Below are positions 8,246 through 16,588 of a stretch of DNA of 64,000 nucleotides, one piece after another; the first letter of the stretch is position 1; the number at the start of each line of letters is the position of its first letter. A program made the position numbers and the translations under genes. The DNA is from Sphingobium sp. TCM1 (lineage in GTDB: Bacteria; Pseudomonadota; Alphaproteobacteria; Sphingomonadales; Sphingomonadaceae). Under the pieces are notes generated by a model. It saw only the letters and a program-made list of their open reading frames with translations, made no database searches and had not been told where the DNA came from. The stretch covers positions 1 to 64,000 of the forward strand of contig NZ_LXVX01000011.1 in assembly GCF_001650725.1 (NCBI RefSeq), given 5' to 3'.

Positions 8246-9936
8246 GCCTCTGGCTCCTTCCGCGCAAGGAAGCGCACCAGCCCATCCTGATCCGCGAAAC
8301 GGTGCTGCTCCCGCACGCCCAACCAATAACATGCGTCGAGATCCAGCGCTTCGGGGCGACCGGTAAACAGCAGGACGGTCGTTCCATGTTCCCGCAACAT
8401 CCTGAGCGACGCGCGCAACGGTTCGGCCGGCATCATGTCGTAAAGTTGCGATAGCAACAGGACCTTTGGGCGGCCGAGCAAGGCATTGGCCAGCTTCAAT
8501 TGCATAACCTCCACGATCGACAGCGGCGAGCCCGAGCTGGCTAGTTGCGTATCCAGCCCGTCGGTCAGGCTCGACACGCGCGCAGCGAGGCCAACCAGGT
8601 CAAGCGTGCGTATGATCATTGCGCCGTCAGCATTGCGGCCTGCCGCCAGATTGAGATATTCTCGGATGGTGACGTCGACGATCGTGGGTCGGTTCAGCAC
8701 CATCACGGCGGAGCGCAGAAGATACATGTCGAAGCTGCCAAGTTCGCTTCCTCCGATTGACAACAATCCTCTCTCGGGGCTTGCATGACGTTTGAGGAGA
8801 AGCGCGATCTGGTTTTCGACGCCCGGCTCTGCCACGATCACGACCTGCTCGCCGCTGTGGATCGCGAAGTCGAAATGCGATCCGGCCAGTTGCACGGCGC
8901 GAAACCGCACCGATCCATTCGGTGGAGCCTGTCCGCTGAGCCCGGCGGGTTCCTGCGGAATGGCAAAAATCTGGGACAATTCTTCCGAACTCGCGATCAG
9001 ATCGTAGAAGGTGTCGAGATACCAGCCCAGCTGATAAATGCCGTAGAAGACGCCGGACAGGATAAGTTCGGCCGCCACTAGCTGACCGATTGAAAGCTGC
9101 CCCGCCAGGATGAGATTGCCCCCCAGCGCCAGCAGCGCCGCAGCAGCGAGCGCGTAGACGAGGAAATAACCTAGCGCCTGCGCGAAGCTGTACCGGAAAT
9201 AGCGACGATGTGCCTTGATATAGTTGGCCGTAACCGCCTCGGACCGATCCATGGCAAAATCAAGATGTCGCGCGGATTTGTAGAAGCCATTTGACGCGCC
9301 AACGCTCTCCAGCCAGTGCGCGGCTTCATGCTTGGCGTGCGACACGCCGACGGCACCTGTGATCGCGCCCTGGCGCCAGACCAGCCAGATCAGCAGACAT
9401 GCCGCCACCAGGATGATGTTGAACGCCAGGAAGAAAGGATGATAGAAACTCGTCACCATCAGGCCGACGGCCCCCTGCAGGATGATGGTGAAAGCGCCGA
9501 TCACCAGGCTGGGTACCGCCTTCTGGACGACCACCATGTCGAAATAACGGTTGAACAGACTGCCGCGGCTTTCATCTGCGAAGAAGGGATTTTGCGCATG
9601 CACGGCGCGCACGGTGACCTCCGCTACCACTCGGGCGAAGATGCGACGCTCGAACATGGCCAGCAGGTAGATGCGCAGCGCGCTGAGGCCCGCGACGAGC
9701 AATAACAGGGTGAGCAGCACGCCTGATAAAATCCAGAGCGGCGCCACCAAGGCGGTGCGAGCCACAGAATTGATCAGCAACTGCACTGAAATGGGTGTCG
9801 CCAGCGATAGCAGAGTGATCGCCAAGGTGTAGACGATGCCTACATTCACATAGGCCTTGTCGGGCCCCACTATCTCCGCGAGCCACGCGGCAGCCTGCCG
9901 CAGACCCAGACGCTCCCCAGCCAATTTGGACCTCAT
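8242..9936 (-). CDS. ABC exporter-like protein with degenerate ATPase domain
   Basis: This 564-residue half-transporter has a six-helix exporter domain (about 35-310) and an NBD fold (about 340-560). All usual catalytic motifs are replaced. The Walker A position reads AEPGVENQ (about 365) with no GK[ST], the Q-loop Gln is Asn (VLNRP), the LSGGQ region reads SPLSIVE (about 470), Walker B reads VLLLSQL without Asp/Glu (about 492), and the H-loop His is Gly (FTGRPE, about 523). The frame is intact and tightly coupled to hlyD and tolC, arguing against simple decay. ATG 9936 is chosen for GGAAAGG 8-9 bases upstream. The exported substrate and energy source are unknown. Confidence 0.85.
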   Translation of the reverse strand: MRSKLAGERLGLRQAAAWLAEIVGPDKAYVNVGIVYTLAITLLSLATPISVQLLINSVARTALVAPLWILSGVLLTLLLLVAGLSALRIYLLAMFERRIFARVVAEVTVRAVHAQNPFFADESRGSLFNRYFDMVVVQKAVPSLVIGAFTIILQGAVGLMVTSFYHPFFLAFNIILVAACLLIWLVWRQGAITGAVGVSHAKHEAAHWLESVGASNGFYKSARHLDFAMDRSEAVTANYIKAHRRYFRYSFAQALGYFLVYALAAAALLALGGNLILAGQLSIGQLVAAELILSGVFYGIYQLGWYLDTFYDLIASSEELSQIFAIPQEPAGLSGQAPPNGSVRFRAVQLAGSHFDFAIHSGEQVVIVAEPGVENQIALLLKRHASPERGLLSIGGSELGSFDMYLLRSAVMVLNRPTIVDVTIREYLNLAAGRNADGAMIIRTLDLVGLAARVSSLTDGLDTQLASSGSPLSIVEVMQLKLANALLGRPKVLLLSQLYDMMPAEPLRASLRMLREHGTTVLLFTGRPEALDLDACYWLGVREQHRFADQDGLVRFLARKEPEA

Positions 9937-10202
9937 GGATATGTGCCTTTCCGGCGGTATAATCGGACCGGGTTGCAAGACAAGTTCTGACTGTTGCGTT
10001 GCAACATAAATTCACAAAGCCGTAACGTGCTTAGGGCTTCTTTCCGTTCTGCGGCATGACAGCGTCTGGCGCTGTGACCCCTCGGCGATTTCGAAACCAC
10101 AATCGTCGCCTGGCGGAAACATCCGGCCAGATTAGATGGCTCAATCGAAAGCTGCCCGTCTGTTCCTGAGGAGAATCAAGCGCAACTGAGCGGTTCAAAA
10201 TG

Positions 10203-10590
10203 TCAAGGGTTGGGGTGCTTGCATATGACAGCCTTCCATGCGGGAATTCGCGGCCTGAGCACCAGCCTTGGGTGGATTTCAGCATTGGCTAGTTTGAAGC
10301 GAGCCGCAGGTGGCGAAGGAATGACGCAACATGTGTGGGGTTTGATGCGCTTGGGGATCCCGGCGACCTCGGCCGCCTCCTGGACCATAGGGTGTAGGAG
10401 GCGGGTAGTGATCGGGTCAGCCATATTCTGGCGAGGAACAGCCAGCCATAAGGGAGCAGGGCTCTGCATTTTCCTGGCTTCGCGCCACCACATCCGCAGC
10501 AGTTCGAACAACTGCGGGGAGAGCATGGCATCGCCGTTCTTGCCGCTTTGCTCAGTTCGAGCGGTTCATCTGAACATGACGACCAGCGTG
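10203..10590 (-). pseudogene. Tyrosine recombinase/integrase remnant (IS91-associated type)
   Basis: On the minus strand, a frame reading EQSGKNGDAMLSPQLFELLR, then MWWREAR, PITTRLLHPMVQEAAEVAGI and KRIKPHT resembles the catalytic half of site-specific integrases found beside IS91-type elements. In these, MLSPQL and PHTLRHSFATHLLE are conserved. The sequence loses frame at the expected LRHSFATH box (reading passes into another frame containing FLRHLRLASN), and the N-terminal half and final Tyr are absent. It is a truncated, frameshifted relic beside the export operon. The surrounding 9937-10663 holds no intact gene. Confidence 0.6.
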
Positions 10591-10663
10591 CAAGCCTAGC
10601 GCCACAGTTTTTATGCGAACTTCGGCCGGGACATGACCAGCGAAATGCCAGTAAGGGCATGAG

Positions 10664-11971
10664 TCAGAACTGCATTTTGACCTGCCCCCCCAGCGCCAGC
10701 GCATCATTGATTTCGCGATAGGCGAAGGCACCGGGATCTATAATATATTGCACATCTGGCCGGATGCTGAGCCAACTGCGCAATTGGATACCATAGCTCA
10801 ATTCGATGGCGGTCTCGCCTACCGGTAGTGCGGTATAGCTGCCGGGAATATTCTGCTCATCAACCACTGCTGCTCGGCGCAGTCGCGGATTTACCTGCGC
10901 ATGCACGATGCCGATCGAAATGCTGTCTGCATCCCGATCGGAGAAGGTTCCGGTCTTGACCAAGCCAGCCGCATACCAATGTGTGATTTGCGCTGAGGCT
11001 TTTGGATTGGCGGTAAACTGGCCAAAGACCGAAAGTCCGCGATTGCCCGTTCCTGCCCGCATTATCATCTGGTCGGCCAGGATATAAAGGCCATAGCGAC
11101 CGCGTAACGAGCCTTGCCCGCCAGGCCGGCCCGTACGCGAACTGTCGTAATAAACGCCTAACTTGTAATGACCCGGCAGCACGCGACTGTCGGCCGCGAT
11201 GCCAGGATCATATTCCAGCTCCAGTGGCAACAGCACACCGGTCGTGCCGCCGGCGAAGGGGCGAAAGGCATTGTCGGGATCGTTAAGGCGTGGGTTGACC
11301 TGATAGACGCCTGCGCGCAGCGTCAGGTCGTGCCGGATGCGATAGCGCACGGCGGCTCCCCAGCGGGCATTGGGATAGTTATACCAGCCACTATTGCCAG
11401 ATTCCGAGAGCGGATGGGCGCAGAAGGCCGCGTTGATGAGATTGCAGCCGAGAAGCATGCCGCCCAGATCATTTCCCATGGCGAAATAACCTAGGCGCAG
11501 GTTGAACCGGCCATTGTCGATATTCTGTTCGTAGCTGAATTCTGAGAGACGAGTATAATTTCCTCCCGCTGCCTCTTGTATCGGCAGGCGGTTGCCAACG
11601 AAATCGGACGAGATCCCGACGCCGCGCCGGTCGTTCAACGTGACATGCATGATCCCACCCGATAGGCCCAGGATATGGTCCATATCGAAATCGAGGCCTG
11701 CGCGCAGCTGCTGGGTGTAGGCACTACCCCGCTTCTGGCCTCCATCCACCGCCGTGAACGCCTCGCCCACATAATCGACGCGAACAGTCACGCCCGCCTG
11801 CTTCAATCCTGTACGCAGTTCGCCCCAGTCACCAGTAAGCGTCTCGCGGACCGGGGCCGCCGCCTTTTCCACTGCTGGCATCATTTGCTGCGCGCCGGCT
11901 GCAGTGGAAGGCAGGAAGAAAAGCGGTCCTGCCACGATAAGGTGGGCGAACGGATGAACGATCTGGGCCAA
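10664..11971 (-). CDS. oprB: OprB family carbohydrate-selective porin
   Basis: This is an outer-membrane beta-barrel of about 435 residues. After a signal peptide (PLFFLPSTAAGAQQ) come LTGDWGELRTGLKQAGV and repeated amphipathic strands. The sequence TLNDRRGVGISSDFVGN and the C-terminal GGQVKMQF with terminal Phe are typical of OprB barrels, which admit glucose and other sugars. TTG 11971 is preferred because AAGGAAGG lies 5 bases upstream and it opens a normal signal peptide; GTG 12058 is an in-frame alternative. It follows the glucose dehydrogenase closely. Together they would bring sugar into the periplasm and oxidise it there. Confidence 0.8.
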   Translation of the reverse strand: MAQIVHPFAHLIVAGPLFFLPSTAAGAQQMMPAVEKAAAPVRETLTGDWGELRTGLKQAGVTVRVDYVGEAFTAVDGGQKRGSAYTQQLRAGLDFDMDHILGLSGGIMHVTLNDRRGVGISSDFVGNRLPIQEAAGGNYTRLSEFSYEQNIDNGRFNLRLGYFAMGNDLGGMLLGCNLINAAFCAHPLSESGNSGWYNYPNARWGAAVRYRIRHDLTLRAGVYQVNPRLNDPDNAFRPFAGGTTGVLLPLELEYDPGIAADSRVLPGHYKLGVYYDSSRTGRPGGQGSLRGRYGLYILADQMIMRAGTGNRGLSVFGQFTANPKASAQITHWYAAGLVKTGTFSDRDADSISIGIVHAQVNPRLRRAAVVDEQNIPGSYTALPVGETAIELSYGIQLRSWLSIRPDVQYIIDPGAFAYREINDALALGGQVKMQF

Positions 11972-12061
11972 AAGACCTTCCTTTCCGCACGCCCATCGGT
12001 ATGCGGCAATATGACTTATGAAATTATGGGGCGGATCGGTACCAGGCCGCTCTGCCACCGT

Positions 12062-14491
12062 TCAGGGCAGCGCGTAAGCGATTACATAGTCGCCCCTGTC
12101 GGGTGACTGGCGCGCGCCGCCTGCCGTCACAACCACATATTGCTTGCCGCTTCTGGGCGACTTGTAGCTCATCGGTCCACCTTGGCTGCCAACCGGCAGA
12201 CGTGCTTTCCAGATTTCCGCTCCGCTCGCGGCGTTGTAGGCGCGCAGATAGAAATCCTGCGTACCGGCGATGAAAACCAGCCCACCTTGGGTAGCCAGCG
12301 TCCCACCCAGAGTGGGCATCCCGATCGGGATCGGGAGGCCCATGCGGATGCCCATCGGCCCGGTGTCGCGCACCGTTCCTACAGGAACCTGCCATTTTAT
12401 AGCTCGGCTCTTGAGGTCGATCGCTGTCAGAGTACCATAAGGCGGCGCCTGGCAGGGTATGCCAAGCGCAGACAGAAAGCGGTCCTTGACTACGGAATAG
12501 GGTGTGCCCTTCAGTGGGACACTGCCCATTCCGGTGTTGATCGCTTCGCCGGCGCTGCCCGACTGGCCGCGTTGCGCCGCTGTTTGCGGGAACATCTGCA
12601 CCCATAGGCCAAGGCGCATGTCGTTGATAAAGACAGTGCCGGTGGTCGGATCGGTCGAAAGGCCGCCCCAGTTCATGCCCCCGAGCGATCCGGGGAAGCT
12701 CAGCGACTTGTCCGTGCCGGGCGCGGTGAACAGGCCCTCATAGCGCATACCCTTGAACGCGATGCGGCAGAGCAACTGGTCGAAGGGGGTGGCTCCCCAC
12801 ATGTCGGCTTCGGTCAAGGGGCCGACGCCGATCTGCGGCATCTCGATCGACTTGGGTTGTGTCAGCGAATAGGGTTCGCCCTTGATGTCGGCGGCCTTTA
12901 CCTGAACTTCGTCAACTCGGGTCAGTGGTTTGCCGGTGCTGCGGTCGAGGACGTAGACTTGCCCCGCCTTCGTGCCGAAAATCAATGCGGGGACTTTGCG
13001 CTTCTCATCGAGTGGAAAGTCGACGAAGCTGGGCTGCATCGGCAAGTCGAAGTCCCACAGGTCGTTATGCACAGTCTGGAAATGCCATTTTTCCCGGCCG
13101 GTGGTCGCGTCAAGCGCCAGCATTGAGGCGCCATATTCATGGTCAAGCGCGCTGCGCGTTACGCCATAGAGATCGACCGAGGAACTACCCACCGGCATGA
13201 ATACCGTATTGGATAGAGGGTCGTAGGACATCGCGGCCCAGACGTTGGGCGTCGAGCGAGTATAGGTAGTACCGGCCAGTGGCATACCCGTGATAGCGGG
13301 ATTGCCGGGATCAAAGGCCCAGCGCAGCTTGCCAGTGATAACATCAAAGCCGCGTATCACGCCGCCAGGCATGTCGACTTGAACGTTGTCAGCGACGCGA
13401 CCGCCGATGACGACTGTGGTGCCAGCTAGGGTCGGCGCGGAGGTTAGCTGATATTGCGGATCCGGCGCGTTGCCCAGGCCTGCCTTCAGATCGACGACGC
13501 CATTGTTGCCGAAGTCGGCGCAATATTTTCCGGTATCGGCGTCGAGCGCGATCAGGCGGGCGTCGATCGTGTTCATCAGGATGCGGCGTCGGCATTCGGC
13601 GCCAGTTGGGACCGTAACGGGCGTGACTGGTGTCGCGCCGGGCAGACTGGGCTGGATCGGCGACGTGCTGGCATCGAAATAGGCAAGACCACGGCAACGC
13701 ATCCAGACCGAAGCCTTGGCATTGACGAGCGTCTTCCACTTTTCACGGCCGGTGTCGACATCGAGTGCGATGACGTTATTATGCGGGGTGCAGATGAAGA
13801 GCGTATCGCCAACTTGCAATGGGGTATTCTGGTCCTCCGCGCCGTTCCCGTCGCTCAACGCCACGTCGCCGGTACGGTATGTCCAAGCAACCTTCAACCT
13901 GTTCACATTGTCGCGAGTGATCTGATCCAACGCGACGAAGCGACTGCCGCCCGATGTGTTGCCATAGGCCGTCCAGTCCTTTTGCTCCTGACTCGGATTT
14001 ACCGGTATCAGGGGTTCAGGCTTGCCGACGAAGGAAACGGTCGGATGCGCCGTGAACATGCCGGCGATGCCGCCTGCCGAACACATTCCGAACAGCGCAG
14101 CCACCATCAAGGCAGGTCGCCAGACGGACGCCGAGCCACCCTTGTGCCGCAGTAGCGGATAGGACAATGCAATGATGGTCGCGGCGACTCCCATCGCTAG
14201 CAGGCGGGAAATCAGCGGCCAGAAGGTGAAACCCACCTCCCATAGTGCCCAGAGGATAGTGATGAGGAACGTGGCGCCAAACAGCCAGGCGCCGCTTGGT
14301 TTGCGCGATGCGATAAGGAGGCCTGAACCGATCAGAGCGAGACCGGCGACCAAGAAATAAGGGCTGCCGCCTAAACCAAGGAGCTTTACCCCGCCGACCG
14401 TGAAAAACAATCCGGCGGCCAGAATCACTATTCCCAATAGAAGCAGCCAACCGCTAACGAACGGCTGGTCGTGCATTTTCGTGCCTGACAC
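12062..14491 (-). CDS. gcd: Membrane-bound PQQ-dependent glucose dehydrogenase
   Basis: This is an 809-residue quinoprotein. Five N-terminal membrane helices (about 12-150) are followed by a periplasmic eight-bladed PQQ propeller. Segments include DWTAYGNTSGGSRF, NVNRLKVAWTYRTGD, TPHNNVIALDVDTGREKW and the C-terminal SGKQYVVVTAGG, all typical of m-GDH. It oxidises aldoses to lactones in the periplasm and reduces ubiquinone through its membrane domain. GTG 14491 is chosen because AAGGAGG sits 6 bases upstream; ATG 14476 lacks such a site. The oprB-like porin follows. A perfect 16-bp palindrome lies about 95 bases upstream and may be its operator. Other membrane-bound quinoprotein substrates (quinate, polyols) cannot be excluded. 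Confidence 0.88.
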   Translation of the reverse strand: MSGTKMHDQPFVSGWLLLLGIVILAAGLFFTVGGVKLLGLGGSPYFLVAGLALIGSGLLIASRKPSGAWLFGATFLITILWALWEVGFTFWPLISRLLAMGVAATIIALSYPLLRHKGGSASVWRPALMVAALFGMCSAGGIAGMFTAHPTVSFVGKPEPLIPVNPSQEQKDWTAYGNTSGGSRFVALDQITRDNVNRLKVAWTYRTGDVALSDGNGAEDQNTPLQVGDTLFICTPHNNVIALDVDTGREKWKTLVNAKASVWMRCRGLAYFDASTSPIQPSLPGATPVTPVTVPTGAECRRRILMNTIDARLIALDADTGKYCADFGNNGVVDLKAGLGNAPDPQYQLTSAPTLAGTTVVIGGRVADNVQVDMPGGVIRGFDVITGKLRWAFDPGNPAITGMPLAGTTYTRSTPNVWAAMSYDPLSNTVFMPVGSSSVDLYGVTRSALDHEYGASMLALDATTGREKWHFQTVHNDLWDFDLPMQPSFVDFPLDEKRKVPALIFGTKAGQVYVLDRSTGKPLTRVDEVQVKAADIKGEPYSLTQPKSIEMPQIGVGPLTEADMWGATPFDQLLCRIAFKGMRYEGLFTAPGTDKSLSFPGSLGGMNWGGLSTDPTTGTVFINDMRLGLWVQMFPQTAAQRGQSGSAGEAINTGMGSVPLKGTPYSVVKDRFLSALGIPCQAPPYGTLTAIDLKSRAIKWQVPVGTVRDTGPMGIRMGLPIPIGMPTLGGTLATQGGLVFIAGTQDFYLRAYNAASGAEIWKARLPVGSQGGPMSYKSPRSGKQYVVVTAGGARQSPDRGDYVIAYALP

Positions 14492-15208
14492 GCGGCACCT
14501 CCTTCATCTCTTATGGTCGTCGGAGAGCGCCGCTGTAAGGTCGCATGGCAACTAAGTTGCCGGACTGCCGCGGCCGCGACGTTGTGTACTATATAGTACA
14601 TTTTATCGCTTTTTCAAGTTCGCTCAGATTCGTGCCGAAGTCGGTCGCTTAGCGGAATCTCGTACAAGAGATGCGCTGGCGGCGCTCGAGTTCGCTTTTC
14701 ACGGCCGGGAGATGATAGAGGTCGGTATGCGTTACCGAAATCCGATGAGGAGGAGCGCGGCTTTGCGGCCATGCGCAACCGCCAAGCCGAGGAGATTGGT
14801 ATCTGTGCTAAAGCCGAGGTCAGACAAGGCGATCGTCGGTCGACAGCTGTGGCCAGGCAGTTGCCGCATCGGCCAGATGATTCGCGCTATCACTGTCGCG
14901 GAATCGGATGATGAAGTATATTCGACATCTCCCACGATCCGCATAACCGCGTCTCGTGTGATCGGGCGCTTGCCAACGCTATGGCGCTGATGATCTCGGG
15001 TGTACCGCGACGCTCAGCTTCGCGGCAAACGTGGCGATGTCTTTTCGGGTTGTATGCGGCGTGGGGCGTGCGTGGCGAACGCCGTGCCAGATCGTACAAC
15101 CTGGCCGATCAAACGGTCCTGATCCCCCGCGAGGCCGCGATCCGTCAACCCAAGCGGACCCCCGCGCATACGTCATGCTCGGTCGTTACGTTGGTGAAAT
15201 CAGACGTG
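14492..15208. other. Intergenic stretch without an identifiable gene
   Basis: About 700 bases separate gcd from the acyl-CoA dehydrogenase hairpin. Several short open frames occur on both strands, none with a recognisable domain or good ribosome site. Apart from the palindrome at 14585-14600, nothing can be assigned; degraded coding sequence is possible. Confidence 0.4.
14585..14600. promoter_or_regulatory. Perfect 16-bp palindrome upstream of gcd (candidate operator)
   Basis: TGTACTATATAGTACA is a perfect inverted repeat 85-100 bases before the gcd start. GTAC-bounded palindromes of this size are typical of TetR-family operators. No TetR gene is present in the window, so the cognate regulator would be encoded elsewhere. 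The AT-rich centre could also overlap a -10 element. Confidence 0.5.
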
Positions 15209-15240
15209 CGGTCGGGAGGGCGTTTGTACCCTCCCGACCG
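15209..15240 (-). terminator. Hairpin downstream of the acyl-CoA dehydrogenase
   Basis: CGGTCGGGAGGG and CCCTCCCGACCG form a perfect 12-bp stem around an 8-base loop, 4 bases beyond the acyl-CoA dehydrogenase stop. No strong T-run follows on the minus strand, so it may be a weak terminator or an mRNA-stabilising stem. Confidence 0.65.
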
Positions 15241-15244
15241 GCCC

Positions 15245-16384
15245 TTATCGCAATAATTCCCGCGCGATCGTGTTCTTCTGAATCTCAGATGATCCTTCGT
15301 AAATCCGCGTGATGCGGATGTCGCGATAGAGGCGTTCGATCGCGAAGCCGCGACAATAGCCAGAGCCCCCGAAGATCTGGACCGCGGTGTCGACAGTGCG
15401 GCTGCCGGCTTCGGTCGCAAAGAGTTTCGCCATGGAGGCGAGTTCACGCTTCTTTTCACCCTGGTCGTAACGCCAGCAGGCGTCGAGCAGGATAAGGCGG
15501 GCGGCGCGCATGTCCGTCGCCATGGTCGCGATATAGTGGCGGATCGCCTGGAAATCGGAGATGACGCCGCCGAAGGCAGGGCGCTGCCTCGATTCCTCAA
15601 TCGCCAGTTCGAGCGCATATTCACCCATGCCGATCGCGGTCGCACCGACATTCATGCGGCCCTCGTTCAATCCTTCGAGTGCATAGTGGAACCCGCGGCC
15701 GAGTTCACCGATCAGGGCGTCGGGGCCGACCTGGCATTCGTCGAAGGTCAGTTCATAGACGCCCGGCGTCGCGGTGCCCATCAGTTCGATCGTGCCAGTG
15801 ACGGCGAAGCCCGGCGTATCGGCGGGCATCAGGAAGGCGGAGATGCCGCCGCGCGGCCCGGCCGCCTTGTCTGTATAGGCGTAGACGATGACATATTTGG
15901 CATTCTTGCCATTGGAAATATAGGTTTTCGAGCCGTTGATGACCCAGCCGTCGGCATTGCGGACGGCGGTTGTGCGCATTGAGCCCGGATCGGAACCGCT
16001 ATTGGGTTCGGTCAGCGCAAAGGCGATCGGGATTTCTCCGGTGCACATGCCGGGCAGTAGCGCTTCCTTCTGCGCGTCCGAGCCATGATAAATGATATTC
16101 TTCGCGCCCGGCCCCATCAACGGGCGCAGTTCGGTCCAGAATTGGGGGGGGAGGCGGGCAAGTTCGATCTGCACCGCCGCCTGGGCGAGGGCGCCAAGGC
16201 CTAGGCCACCATATTGTTCGGGCAGTGCCATGCCGAAATAGCCGTTGTCGACCAGGGTTTGGCGGACGATCGGCGGGACTTTGCCGGTCGCCTGAAATTC
16301 CGCTTCATGGGGCAGCAGATCGCGCACGATGGCGCGTGTGACGTCGCAAAATTCCTTGATGTCGTCGGGCAGTTCAAAGTCCAC
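15245..16384 (-). CDS. Acyl-CoA dehydrogenase
   Basis: This 379-residue flavoprotein has the standard ACAD length. PROSITE-like family segments are clear: FALTEPNSGSDPGSM (FAD/substrate loop), GWVINGSKTYISN, the QAIRHYIATMATD helix and the C-terminal QIFGGSGYCRGFAIERLYRDIRITRIYEGSSEIQ-type region. It introduces a 2,3-double bond in an acyl-CoA and passes electrons to ETF. GTG 16384 is chosen because AAGGAGG lies 6 bases upstream; the longer open frame upstream is non-coding. Two FadR-like half-matching operators (16437-16471) sit in the divergent promoter shared with the LysR gene. Together with etfB and the CoA-transferase it suggests acyl-CoA catabolism. Confidence 0.9.
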   Translation of the reverse strand: MDFELPDDIKEFCDVTRAIVRDLLPHEAEFQATGKVPPIVRQTLVDNGYFGMALPEQYGGLGLGALAQAAVQIELARLPPQFWTELRPLMGPGAKNIIYHGSDAQKEALLPGMCTGEIPIAFALTEPNSGSDPGSMRTTAVRNADGWVINGSKTYISNGKNAKYVIVYAYTDKAAGPRGGISAFLMPADTPGFAVTGTIELMGTATPGVYELTFDECQVGPDALIGELGRGFHYALEGLNEGRMNVGATAIGMGEYALELAIEESRQRPAFGGVISDFQAIRHYIATMATDMRAARLILLDACWRYDQGEKKRELASMAKLFATEAGSRTVDTAVQIFGGSGYCRGFAIERLYRDIRITRIYEGSSEIQKNTIARELLR

Positions 16385-16436
16385 GAGGTGCCTCCTTCTT
16401 ATTGGAATCCCTGGCGCGCTCTCCGCGCTCCTCCAC

Positions 16437-16471
16437 ATTGGTCCTACCATTACCATAATGGTCAGTCCATT
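16437..16471. promoter_or_regulatory. Tandem FadR-like operators O3a and O3b
   Basis: Two related sites occur with centres 20 bases apart, at 16444 and 16464, so they fall on the same DNA face. O3a reads TTGGTCCTACCATT and O3b reads AATGGTCAGTCCATT, the latter differing from O1 at one palindromic pair. They lie 53-87 bases upstream of the acyl-CoA dehydrogenase GTG. Cooperative binding by the GntR regulator at 289-1020 is inferred. Confidence 0.55.
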
Positions 16472-16588
16472 GAATTTTTCGCCATTCATAGCTGCGACGG
16501 CGTCTGTCCTTTGGGGAATCTGTCCTGTAGAGGTGGCACCGCCCGGCGACACGCAGGTCGCGGGGGGAGGGTAACAAGAGTAAGCCGC

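Noticed and set aside
14712..15099. Several overlapping short frames on both strands
   Set aside because: None carries a recognisable motif or good start; treated as intergenic or degraded sequence.
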